A stretch of 64,000 nucleotides of DNA from VBDM01 sp963699535 (GTDB lineage Bacteria > Pseudomonadota > Gammaproteobacteria > Burkholderiales > SG8-39), in the NCBI GenBank assembly GCA_963699535.1, contig CAVOUJ010000014.1, positions 1-64,000 of the forward strand, in the 5' to 3' direction. A program made the position numbers and the translations under genes. Below are positions 29,653 through 37,094 of this stretch, one piece after another. The notes below the pieces were generated by a model. That model was not told the DNA's origin. It was given only the letters and a program-made list of their open reading frames with translations, and made no database searches. Numbering within the stretch: position 1 is the stretch's first letter; each line of letters begins with the position of its first letter.

Positions 29653-30671
29653 TTACCTGACCGCATTGATGCGCTCGAGCAGGCCCCGCGGCCACTTCTC
29701 CGCGTACTCGGATTTCAGGTACGCCGCCTGCACCGTCTTGCGGAACGTCTCCACGTCCGGCGTCGTGATCTCGATGCCCTGCGAGCGGAAGGATTCGATC
29801 AGCTCCCTTTCCTCGCGCACGCGGTTTTCGTCGTTGAACCTCGCCGCTTTCGCCGCCGCCTTTTTCACTTCCGTCCTGTCCGCTGCCGAGAGCGCGTTCC
29901 AGGTCTTTCGCGGCGATCGCGATCTGCAGCACGTCGACCGAGATGCGCGGTCAGCACGATCTGACGCGTCACTTCGTTGAACTTCGCCGACTTCACCGTC
30001 GGCAGCGGGTTGTCCTGGCCGTCGATGGTGCCGGTCTTGAGACCCAGGTACACCTCGGTGAACGCCATCGGCGTGGCGCTCGCGCCCAGGGCCTGTCCGA
30101 GGAAGAGCCATTCCTTCGAGCCGGGCATGCGCAGCTTCACTCCCGCAAGATCGGCCGGGATCCTGACCTTTCTCGGCTGGCTCAAGCTCACGTGCCGGGT
30201 GCCGAGGTAGATCGCCTGCAGCAACTGGATTCCCATCGCTTCGGCGATCCTGCGGCTCACCTCCTCACCGATCGGGCCGCCATAGACTTTCGCGAGGTGA
30301 TCGGGATCGCGGATGAGATAGCCCGCGGTGAAGATCGAGTACTCGGGGATTTGCCGCGCGATGTCCTGCATCGACAGAAGCGCCATCTCGAGATTGCCGC
30401 GCTGCATCGCCACGAGCTCGGCCCCCTGCCGGAAAAGCGTGCCTGAGTGGTGCACCTGAACGTCGAAGCGGCCCGGCGCCGTCTTTGCGAGATCGTCCCT
30501 GAAGACGTAGAGCATCTTTACGTGCCAGTCGTCGGGCACCGCGGGGGTGGAAATGCGCAGCACGGTCTTTGCCTGCGCGAGCGCAGGTGCGGAGAACGCG
30601 AGCGACGAGGCGGCTGCGATCGCTGCAACCGCGTAGTGGAGAGTCCTGGGTTTCCGCGTTTTCGACCGCAT
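29653..30671 (-). CDS. dctP: TRAP transporter receptor DctP (two indels)
   Basis: Periplasmic solute receptor, 338 residues after removal of two extra bases (about 29948 and 29907), which makes 1019 bases into 339 codons. Signal peptide ends SAPALAQA; the receptor core shows KTVLRISTPAVPDDWH, VHHSGTLFRQGAEL, GVKLRMPGSKEWL (the conserved ligand arginine region) and TGTIDGQDNPLPTV. The two last motifs are hallmarks of DctP/SiaP-type receptors for C4-dicarboxylates and related acids. First gene of the dctPQM operon. Confidence 0.88.
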
Positions 30672-30752
30672 TTCGGGCGAAAGTATGGCATACGCAGCGT
30701 GGCGGCAAGCTCCCGGCTTGACCGGCCGTCCCTCGCTGTGGATCATCCCGCC

Positions 30753-31427
30753 ATGAGGCGCTTTTGTCTCGTCCTGCTGCTCGCTGGGACGGCGCTGCCG
30801 GCCATGGGCCAGTCGCCGGCGCCAAAGGAGCCGGACACGCAGCCCAACACCTTCGTCTTGACGTTCAAGGCGGGTTACGTGAAGCTTGCGGACGATTCGC
30901 AAACGATTTCCGGAAACGACTGGCTTTTCGAGAGGCGTGCGATCAACGTCGCGGCGATCGAAGGCGAGACGAGGCTCCCGCATGAATCCAGGAATTTCTC
31001 GCTCGGCGGCGAGGTGCTTCATTACGAGAACGCCTACAGGGGCGCGAGCGGGCCAAGCCCTGACTCCGGGAAGATGTACACGCACGCGCTCCTCGTCAAG
31101 TCGAAGTACTACTTCATGCCGGGGAGCGCATGGCAACCCTATGTGGGCGGCGGGTTAGGCTTGGTCTGGTCGTACGACTACGCTGCGCCGCTCCACACTG
31201 CCGAAGGACTCGGTTACCAGGGAGTCGTGGGCATGCAGTTTCGCTCGGACAGGGTCGGGCTGCGGGTGGAATACATGGGCCTTCGGGCCCGTCTGGCGGA
31301 CGACAGCACGGGAAAAGTAAACGCTTCCAGTCACGGGCTCTTTGTCGGAGTGAGCTTCTTCTTCGGGAGAGGGAGCCGGTCGCAGCGAAACGGTGACGCC
31401 AAGGGTGTTGAGGTTCCCCGATTCTGA
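30753..31427 (+). CDS. Small outer-membrane barrel protein, tandem copy 1
   Basis: A 224-residue protein with signal peptide (MRRFCLVLLLAGTALPAMGQ) and a predicted eight-stranded barrel: NTFVLTFKAGYVKLADD, FSLGGEVLHYEN, KSKYYFMPGSAWQPYVGGGLGLV, GYQGVVGMQF, LRVEYMGLRARLADD and SHGLFVGVSFFFGR. A 19-residue hydrophilic tail follows the last strand, so the usual terminal aromatic is internal. Clear paralogue of the gene that follows after two bases. Function unknown; OmpW/OmpA-like porin class. Confidence 0.75.
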   Translation: MRRFCLVLLLAGTALPAMGQSPAPKEPDTQPNTFVLTFKAGYVKLADDSQTISGNDWLFERRAINVAAIEGETRLPHESRNFSLGGEVLHYENAYRGASGPSPDSGKMYTHALLVKSKYYFMPGSAWQPYVGGGLGLVWSYDYAAPLHTAEGLGYQGVVGMQFRSDRVGLRVEYMGLRARLADDSTGKVNASSHGLFVGVSFFFGRGSRSQRNGDAKGVEVPRF

Positions 31428-31429
31428 CC

Positions 31430-32050
31430 ATGAGCCGCTGGTACCTTGTCCTGTTGCTCGCGGGGGTGGCGCTGCCAGCCATGAGCCAGTCGTCGTCGCC
31501 GAAGCAGAGGAGCGCGCAGCCCAACAGCTTCGTCCTGACGCTGAAGACCGGCAGCGTCAGGTTCGCGGACGAATCGCAGACGATTTCCGGCAGCGACTGG
31601 TCGTTCGAGCGGTCCGCGAGCAGCGTCGCCGCCTTCGAAGGCGAGGCGCGTGTAGGAGGCGGAACCGAGAACCTGTCGCTGGGCTTCGAGGTCCTCCGCT
31701 ACGACAATCGCTTCAGGCCTGCGAGCGGATCCGGAGTCGGAGGGACGATGTACACGCGTGCCTTCCTCGCCAAGTCGAAGTACTACTTCCTGCCGGGGAG
31801 CGCATGGCAGCCCTATGTCGGAGGTGGGTTCGGCATCGTGCAGGCATTCGACTACTCAGGCCCGCTCCACAGCGCCGAGGGAGTCGGCTACCAGGGAGTC
31901 GTGGGGATGCAGCTGCGCGCGGACAGAATCGGCTTGAAGATGGAATACCTGGGCCTCCTCGCCCGCCTCACGGACGATAACGGTGACAGGATAAACCTCT
32001 CCAGCCACGGGCTCTTCGTGGGCTTGAGTTTCTACTTCGGGCGGCGGTAG
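31430..32050 (+). CDS. Small outer-membrane barrel protein, tandem copy 2
   Basis: A 206-residue paralogue of the preceding gene, starting two bases after its stop. It shares the same landmarks in order (MSRWYLVLLLAGVALPAMSQ, NSFVLTLKTG, DESQTISGSDW, KSKYYFLPGSAWQPYVGGGFGI, GYQGVVGMQL, SHGLFVGLSFYFGRR) and ends within two residues of the final strand, unlike copy 1. It arose by tandem duplication, and the C-terminal tail of copy 1 is probably secondary. The two are presumably co-expressed. Confidence 0.75.
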   Translation: MSRWYLVLLLAGVALPAMSQSSSPKQRSAQPNSFVLTLKTGSVRFADESQTISGSDWSFERSASSVAAFEGEARVGGGTENLSLGFEVLRYDNRFRPASGSGVGGTMYTRAFLAKSKYYFLPGSAWQPYVGGGFGIVQAFDYSGPLHSAEGVGYQGVVGMQLRADRIGLKMEYLGLLARLTDDNGDRINLSSHGLFVGLSFYFGRR

Positions 32051-32071
32051 GCGGAAACCGATCGCGGCTGT

Positions 32072-32941
32072 CTAGCGCCGGACCACAGGCGGCGGGGCAT
32101 CGTTGAACTGGTCGCCAGAGATGATGCCCGCCGAGCAGTCGTACCACCACTGCCGCGCGGTCTCGACATCCGGTAACTTGTCGATGGCACCCGCCGGATA
32201 CTGCGTGGCCATGTAGAGACACATGGTAATTCCGCGCTCGTTGATGTGGTCGCCCGCGGTATCCGCCCCCCAAGTCTGGGCGTCGTGGAGCATGCAGCAG
32301 AAATCTACCGCGTCCAGCGGTTGCTCTGCGATCGCAGCCCCAGCGCCGTGGGCCGGATGGCCCGCGCCGCACCAGTAGCCGTAGCGGGACTTGGCGACAA
32401 GAGGGTTGAAGACGGCCAAGCAGGTAGGCCCCGTTACCAGAGTGGGATAGCAGATCGGTTGGTCAGGGTCGTCATCAGGGCCAAAGGCAAAGTCGGGATA
32501 GCGCTGCCTGAAGGTAACCTGCGAGTCGCGCTCACACTGTTTGCGTCGCTCGCGGTATTGGGATACGAGCGTTGTGTAGGTTGTCCCCTGCCAGCGAAAG
32601 TTTCCGTCCCTCGTGGTTTTCCAATCCACCGGCGCAACCTGGTTTCCCGCGAGATCCGCCGTTGTCCACGGGTTGTTCAGGGTGATCTGCCCCTCGCCCT
32701 CGGCGATATGGGCGGCACGCGCGAGAAACATCGAATCGTCCGCCCGGGCCGGAGAGCTGTTGCGAGGAGCCGGAGAGTCTCCGGGTGGCGGAGGGACCGG
32801 CGCGGGAGAGCCGCTACCGGGAGCCTCCGGGGCTGCCGACGACACGCCCGCGTTCCCGGAGCCGCCGGGCTCGTTCGGATTGCAGCCGACGAGGAACATG
32901 CCCGTGAACGAGGCCAGCAGCAGGAGGATTGTCCTGCTCAC
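32072..32941 (-). CDS. Phospholipase A2-like lipoprotein
   Basis: A 289-residue lipoprotein: signal and lipobox LVGC (Cys20), then a 50-residue Pro/Ser/Gly linker. The C-terminal domain carries YGYWCG (187-192), like the calcium loop of phospholipase A2, and DAVDFCCMLHDA (210-221), the DxxDxCCxxHD active-site helix in which H219 and D220 form the catalytic pair. Nine cysteines follow the lipobox, compatible with disulfides. A calcium-dependent secreted phospholipase is predicted. The GTG start overlaps the stop of an upstream small secreted protein. Such domains are uncommon in betaproteobacteria. Confidence 0.65.
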   Translation of the reverse strand: MSRTILLLLASFTGMFLVGCNPNEPGGSGNAGVSSAAPEAPGSGSPAPVPPPPGDSPAPRNSSPARADDSMFLARAAHIAEGEGQITLNNPWTTADLAGNQVAPVDWKTTRDGNFRWQGTTYTTLVSQYRERRKQCERDSQVTFRQRYPDFAFGPDDDPDQPICYPTLVTGPTCLAVFNPLVAKSRYGYWCGAGHPAHGAGAAIAEQPLDAVDFCCMLHDAQTWGADTAGDHINERGITMCLYMATQYPAGAIDKLPDVETARQWWYDCSAGIISGDQFNDAPPPVVRR

Positions 32942-33324
32942 GGCTGCCGACCCAGACGCACGCCGTTCACGGTGCGATTGCCGCCGACGCAATCGGTCGC
33001 CGGGTTGTTGCCCACATAAAGGGAGACCGGCTGTCCAAGGAGAAAAGCTAGGTAGAGGTCTTCCAGCATCTTCTGTCGGAGCGTACCGCCGGGCTTGCGG
33101 GGGTTTGAGCTCACGACGCTCCACTCGCGCAGGTTGACGTCTTCCTGGGACCCGCATCCCGCCGGAGCAAAAGCGAAGAAATAGGGCGTACGGATTCGCA
33201 GCGTGCCCGTGCTCGCCGTGATCTCGAGGCCGTGAACGTGCGTCGGGGGCGACCACTCGCCGCTTGCGAGCGCCGGCCCGCAGGCCAGAAGCAGGGGCAG
33301 AGCGCGGCGCAGGGCGCGCGGCAT
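32938..33324 (-). CDS. Small secreted protein
   Basis: A 128-residue exported protein: MPRALRRALPLLLACGPALASG signal, then GEWSPPTHVHGLEITASTGTLRIR, a strand-rich N-terminus, and later RQKMLEDLYLAFLLGQPVSLYVG with a C-terminal TDCVGGNR. It shares with the next upstream gene a layout of EWS, a helix LAFLLG/LAYLTG and conserved cysteines, so they are distant paralogues of a family I cannot name. Its stop overlaps the phospholipase-like lipoprotein start (GTGA), so the products are made together. Confidence 0.65.
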   Translation of the reverse strand: MPRALRRALPLLLACGPALASGEWSPPTHVHGLEITASTGTLRIRTPYFFAFAPAGCGSQEDVNLREWSVVSSNPRKPGGTLRQKMLEDLYLAFLLGQPVSLYVGNNPATDCVGGNRTVNGVRLGRQP

Positions 33325-33340
33325 CGGCGGCCCGGCCTGT

Positions 33341-33769
33341 CTAGTTGGATACCTGCACGCCCACCGCCACGCGCAGGCGTAACGATGTACCGGCGGTCGA
33401 GCAGCGATCCTCACGCAAGAGGAAACGGATATTGCGGCCGGTCAGGTACGCGAGCTGGATCGCATTCAGCATCAGCCGATGCGCCTCGGAACGGCGCTGC
33501 TCCTCGGAGTCGCGATCCCCGTCGGAATGGCGATCGTGCGAGTGATCTTTCCGCTCGTCGGTCTGCACGTCGATGAAATCAGCAGTAGCGTCGCAGCCGC
33601 CCGGATTGGAGTCGATCGGGTTGATCTGGAGACGCAGGACCTTGAGTCCCTGTATCGCGGTGACGCTGACGACTTTGGTCACTTGAGACCACTCCGCGGC
33701 CGCGGATGGGACGGAAAACGAGCCCAGGGCAAGAGCCGACAAACCGACGCGCAACGCGAAGAGTCTCAT
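33341..33769 (-). CDS. Small secreted protein
   Basis: A 142-residue exported protein with signal MRLFALRVGLSALALGSFSVPSAAA, then EWSQVTKVVSVTAIQGLKVLRLQI, a His/Asp/Arg-rich charged middle (KDHSHDRHSDGDRDSEE), a helix LNAIQLAYLTGR and the strand-like C-terminus SLRLRVAVGVQVSN. Two cysteines (GGCD and DRCS) suggest a disulfide. First gene of the three-gene cassette ending in the phospholipase A2-like lipoprotein; 16 bases separate it from the next gene. The charged middle could bind metal, but that is a guess. Confidence 0.65.
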   Translation of the reverse strand: MRLFALRVGLSALALGSFSVPSAAAEWSQVTKVVSVTAIQGLKVLRLQINPIDSNPGGCDATADFIDVQTDERKDHSHDRHSDGDRDSEEQRRSEAHRLMLNAIQLAYLTGRNIRFLLREDRCSTAGTSLRLRVAVGVQVSN

Positions 33770-33980
33770 GGCTTTGGCCTCCCGAGGCGGACTTGCGTCA
33801 GGCACTCTATTCCGGACGACGCCGGCGCGCAAGGCTCCCGCTGCGACAACCAGTCGCGCCTCCTGTGGTGTGCGCGAAAGGGTTCCCGTACCATGCGGTC
33901 GTGCAGGCTCGCCAGGCTTCGGGGCAGGGCTTGCGCTCGAGCTGCCTGGGTGTCGCATCGCACCATTCGGGGAGAGCTGC

Positions 33981-34445
33981 ATGAACTTCGACCTGCGCAA
34001 TAACAAGGACTTCATCGCCGGGCTGCTGTTCATCGCGATCGGCGTGGTCGCGGTGGTCGTCGCGCGCGACTACCCGATGGGCAGCGCGATGCGCATGGGC
34101 CCGGCCTACTTCCCCGCGGTTCTCGGCGGGATTCTCATTCTGCTCGGCGCCTGGGTCGCCGCCCGCGGATTGCGCTCCGGAGAGAAGGTGAAGGGCGAAT
34201 GGGGATTGAAGCCGCTACTCCTCATCACGCTCGCCATCGCGCTGTTCGGATTTCTCATGAGCCGTCTCGGCCTCGTCCCGGCGCTGGTCGCAGTGTTCCT
34301 CGTGAGCGCCGCGGGCGGGCGCGAATTCCGCTGGAAGGAGGTCGTGGTTCTTACGGCGCTCATGACGGTCTTCGTGATTGTCGTGCTCCTCTATGTGCTC
34401 AAGATGCCTTATCCGCTCGTCCCCGGGGTCCTATGGATCTCCTGA
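33981..34445 (+). CDS. tctB: TctB-family small permease
   Basis: A 154-residue membrane protein with four helices, matching TctB: KDFIAGLLFIAIGVVAVVVAR, PAYFPAVLGGILILLGAWV, LLLITLAIALFGFLM and a C-terminal VFVIVVLLYVLKM pair. Subunit of a tripartite tricarboxylate transporter. GGGGAGAG precedes the ATG. It overlaps tctA by 13 bases; tctC follows, so the complete system is tctB-tctA-tctC. Confidence 0.9.
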   Translation: MNFDLRNNKDFIAGLLFIAIGVVAVVVARDYPMGSAMRMGPAYFPAVLGGILILLGAWVAARGLRSGEKVKGEWGLKPLLLITLAIALFGFLMSRLGLVPALVAVFLVSAAGGREFRWKEVVVLTALMTVFVIVVLLYVLKMPYPLVPGVLWIS

Positions 34446-35929
34446 CCAACCTCGCCTACGGCTTCGGCGTCGCGTTCTCGCTGCAGAACCTCGGCTACTG
34501 CTTCGGCGGTGTGCTGCTCGGGACGCTGATCGGTGTGCTGCCCGGAATCGGTCCGCTGGTCGCGATCGGGATGCTGTTCCCGCTCACGTTCACGCTTCCG
34601 CCGGTCGCCGCCCTCATCATGCTCGCCGGGATCTATTACGGCGCGCAGTACGGGGGCTCGACCACCTCGATTCTGGTGAACCTCCCCGGCGAGGCGGCTT
34701 CCGCGGTGACCTGCCTCGACGGCTATCAGATGGCGCGCCAGGGACGCGCAGGGCCGGCCCTCGCGGTGGCGGCGCTCGCGTCCTTCTTCGCGGGTTGCGT
34801 GGGAACCTTGCTCATCGCGCTCTTCGGTCCGCCGCTCGCCGAATGGGCGCTGATGTTCGGCGCAGCCGAATACTTCTCGCTGATGCTGATGGCGCTGGTC
34901 GCCTCCGCGGTGCTCGCCTCGGGGGACATGGTCAAGGGCTTCTGCATGGTGGTCGTGGGTCTCCTGCTCGGCCTGGTCGGAACCGACGTGAATTCCGGAA
35001 TACCGCGCTACACCTTCGGCGTCATGGAGCTCTACGACGGCATCGGCTTCACCGTGATCGTCGTGGGCGTCTTCGCCGTTGCCGAAGTCGTGAGCAATCT
35101 CGCCTCGCAGGAAACCCGCGAAGTGTTCACGCGAGGAATTTCAAGTCTCATGCCGAGCCGGAAGGACATCCGCGATTCGGCATGGCCGACGGTGCGCGGG
35201 ACGGCGGTCGGCTGCGCCTTCGGCGTGCTGCCGGGAACCGGGCCCGCGCTCTCGTCCTTCGTGACCTACATGCTCGAGAAGAAAATCGCCCGCGACCCAT
35301 CGCGCTTCGGCAAGGGGGCGATCGAGGGCGTAGCCGCGCCCGAGGCGGCCAACAACGCCGCCGCACAGACGAATTTCATCCCGATGTTGACGCTGGGCAT
35401 TCCCTCGAGCGCGATCATGGCGCTCATGATGGGGGCGATGATCGTGCAGGGCATTACCCCTGGCCCGCAGGTGATGAGCCAGAACCCGGAGCTCTTCTGG
35501 GGCGTCATCGCGAGCATGTGGATCGGGAACCTGCTCCTCGTGGTCCTCAACCTGCCGCTCGTCGGCGTCTGGGCGAGCCTGCTGCGCGTCCCTTACCGCT
35601 GGCTCTTTCCATCGATCATCATGTTCTGCTGCGTCGGCAACTACGCCGTGAACAACAACTCGATGGACGTGTACCTGTGCGCCCTGGTCGGGGCGATCGG
35701 CTACGTATTGGTGAGATTGGAATGCGAGCCCGCGCCCCTCATCCTCGGCTTCGTGCTCGGGCCACTGATGGAGGAGTATCTCAGGCGCGCGATGCTGCTC
35801 TCGCGCGGCGACGCCAGCGTGTTCTTCACCCGGCCGATCAGTCTTGCCTTCATGACCGGCGCCGTTCTCATCCTCGCCGTCATGGTCGCGCCCGCACTGC
35901 GCGGGAAGCGTGGAGACCACGGCGCTTGA
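34433..35929 (+). CDS. tctA: TctA-family large permease
   Basis: A 498-residue transport subunit with about twelve helices. Family features: GVLLGTLIGVLPGIGPLVAIGML, the GIYYGAQYGGSTTSILVNLPGE signature, DGYQMARQGRAG, GVLPGTGPALSSFVTYMLEKK and APEAANNAAAQTNFIPMLTLGIPSS, the second glycine-rich signature. It moves the carboxylate delivered by TctC, driven by sodium or protons. Starts within the tctB end. Intact and of normal length. Confidence 0.95.
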   Translation: MDLLTNLAYGFGVAFSLQNLGYCFGGVLLGTLIGVLPGIGPLVAIGMLFPLTFTLPPVAALIMLAGIYYGAQYGGSTTSILVNLPGEAASAVTCLDGYQMARQGRAGPALAVAALASFFAGCVGTLLIALFGPPLAEWALMFGAAEYFSLMLMALVASAVLASGDMVKGFCMVVVGLLLGLVGTDVNSGIPRYTFGVMELYDGIGFTVIVVGVFAVAEVVSNLASQETREVFTRGISSLMPSRKDIRDSAWPTVRGTAVGCAFGVLPGTGPALSSFVTYMLEKKIARDPSRFGKGAIEGVAAPEAANNAAAQTNFIPMLTLGIPSSAIMALMMGAMIVQGITPGPQVMSQNPELFWGVIASMWIGNLLLVVLNLPLVGVWASLLRVPYRWLFPSIIMFCCVGNYAVNNNSMDVYLCALVGAIGYVLVRLECEPAPLILGFVLGPLMEEYLRRAMLLSRGDASVFFTRPISLAFMTGAVLILAVMVAPALRGKRGDHGA

Positions 35930-35984
35930 CCGGGTACGCCCGGGGGCGGCATGATCTGCCGTAACCCTTAAGGAGGAGGCGAAA

Positions 35985-37004
35985 ATGAAAAAGCGGATAC
36001 CGCAACTGCTGGTCGCGGCTGCTGCGCTCGCGTGCTTCGGAGGAGTGCAGGCCCAAACGTACTACCAGGGCAAGACCCTGCGCATCGTCGTGGGGCTCGC
36101 ACCGGGCGGCGGCTTCGACACCTATGCGCGGGTCATCGGCCGGCACATCGGCAGGCACATCCCCGGCAATCCCACGGTCATCGTGGACAACATGACCGGC
36201 GCGGGCGGCATCGTGATGATGAACTACCTGTACAAGGTCGCGAAGCCCGACGGCCTCACGCTGGGACACTTCAACGGCGCCGTCATCCTCGGGCAGGTTC
36301 TCGGCCAGCAGGGGATAGAGTTCGACGCGAGGAAATACGAGTATCTCGGGGCCGCGGCCAAGGAAGACGTGGTGTGCTCGCTCACCAAGGGGAGCGGGAT
36401 CACCAGCATCGAAAAATGGCGAGCTTCCAAGACGCCCGTCAAGCTCGGGGGCGTGGCCCCGGGGCAGACTCCCGACAACTCGGCGAGAATTCTCAAGGCC
36501 GCGCTCGGGCTGCCGGTGCAGGTGGTTTCAGGGTACAAGGGGACCTCGCAGATCCGCCAGGCCGCCGAGAGCGGAGAAATCGCCGGCGGTTGCTGGTCGT
36601 GGGAATCGATGAGGATGACGTGGAAAGAGGCGTTGAAATCGGGAGACGCGTTCCCGGTCATTCAGATCGTTCCGAAGTCGTTTGCGGGTTTGGAGAATGT
36701 CCCGCTCGCGATCAGCCTCGCCAAGACCGCCGAAGCGCGCAATCTGATCCTGGCGGGCGTGCAGAACTCGAGCGCGTTTGCGCGCCCGTTCGCGCTCCCG
36801 CCCGGGACGCCCAAGGACCGCGTCCAGGTCCTGCATCAGGCGTTCCATTCGGTCCTGAAGGACCCGGCTTTCCTCGCGGAAGCTCAGAAGGCCGACCTCA
36901 AGATCGATCCCGTGACCGGGGATGAGATGAACAGGCTGGTCTCCGAAGTTTTCGCGCTGGACCCGGCGACGCTCGGCAAGCTGAAGGACGCTCTCTACCA
37001 GTAG
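35985..37004 (+). CDS. tctC: TctC-family receptor
   Basis: A 339-residue receptor with signal peptide ending GGVQA. It diverges from the other six receptors here: TYYQGKTLRIVVGLAPGGGFDTYARV, NPTVIVDNMTGAGGIVMMNYLYKVAKPDG and a distinct C-terminal half (CWSWESMRMTWKEAL, FALPPGTPKDRVQVLH) of the sub-group associated with dedicated TctAB permeases. AAGGAGGAGG is a very strong ribosome site. It lies between tctBA and a second TctA-TctB fusion and could serve either. Confidence 0.85.
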   Translation: MKKRIPQLLVAAAALACFGGVQAQTYYQGKTLRIVVGLAPGGGFDTYARVIGRHIGRHIPGNPTVIVDNMTGAGGIVMMNYLYKVAKPDGLTLGHFNGAVILGQVLGQQGIEFDARKYEYLGAAAKEDVVCSLTKGSGITSIEKWRASKTPVKLGGVAPGQTPDNSARILKAALGLPVQVVSGYKGTSQIRQAAESGEIAGGCWSWESMRMTWKEALKSGDAFPVIQIVPKSFAGLENVPLAISLAKTAEARNLILAGVQNSSAFARPFALPPGTPKDRVQVLHQAFHSVLKDPAFLAEAQKADLKIDPVTGDEMNRLVSEVFALDPATLGKLKDALYQ

Positions 37005-37048
37005 CGCGCGAGCGACGCGCTGCGCTAGAAAATATCGTTTGCGGCTCA

Positions 37049-37080
37049 GGAATTCTCCGGGCGAAAGTCCGGCGAATTCC
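37049..37080 (+). other. Intercistronic stem-loop between tctC and the TctAB fusion
   Basis: GGAATTCTCCGG and CCGGCGAATTCC pair over 12 positions with one mismatch around an 8-base loop (GCGAAAGT). The hairpin sits 44 bases after the tctC stop and ends 14 bases before the next start, just before the GGGAGGAGG ribosome site. There is no T-tract, so it is more likely an mRNA-stabilising or attenuating element than a terminator, keeping receptor levels above permease levels. Confidence 0.5.
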
Positions 37081-37094
37081 CGGGAGGAGGAGAA

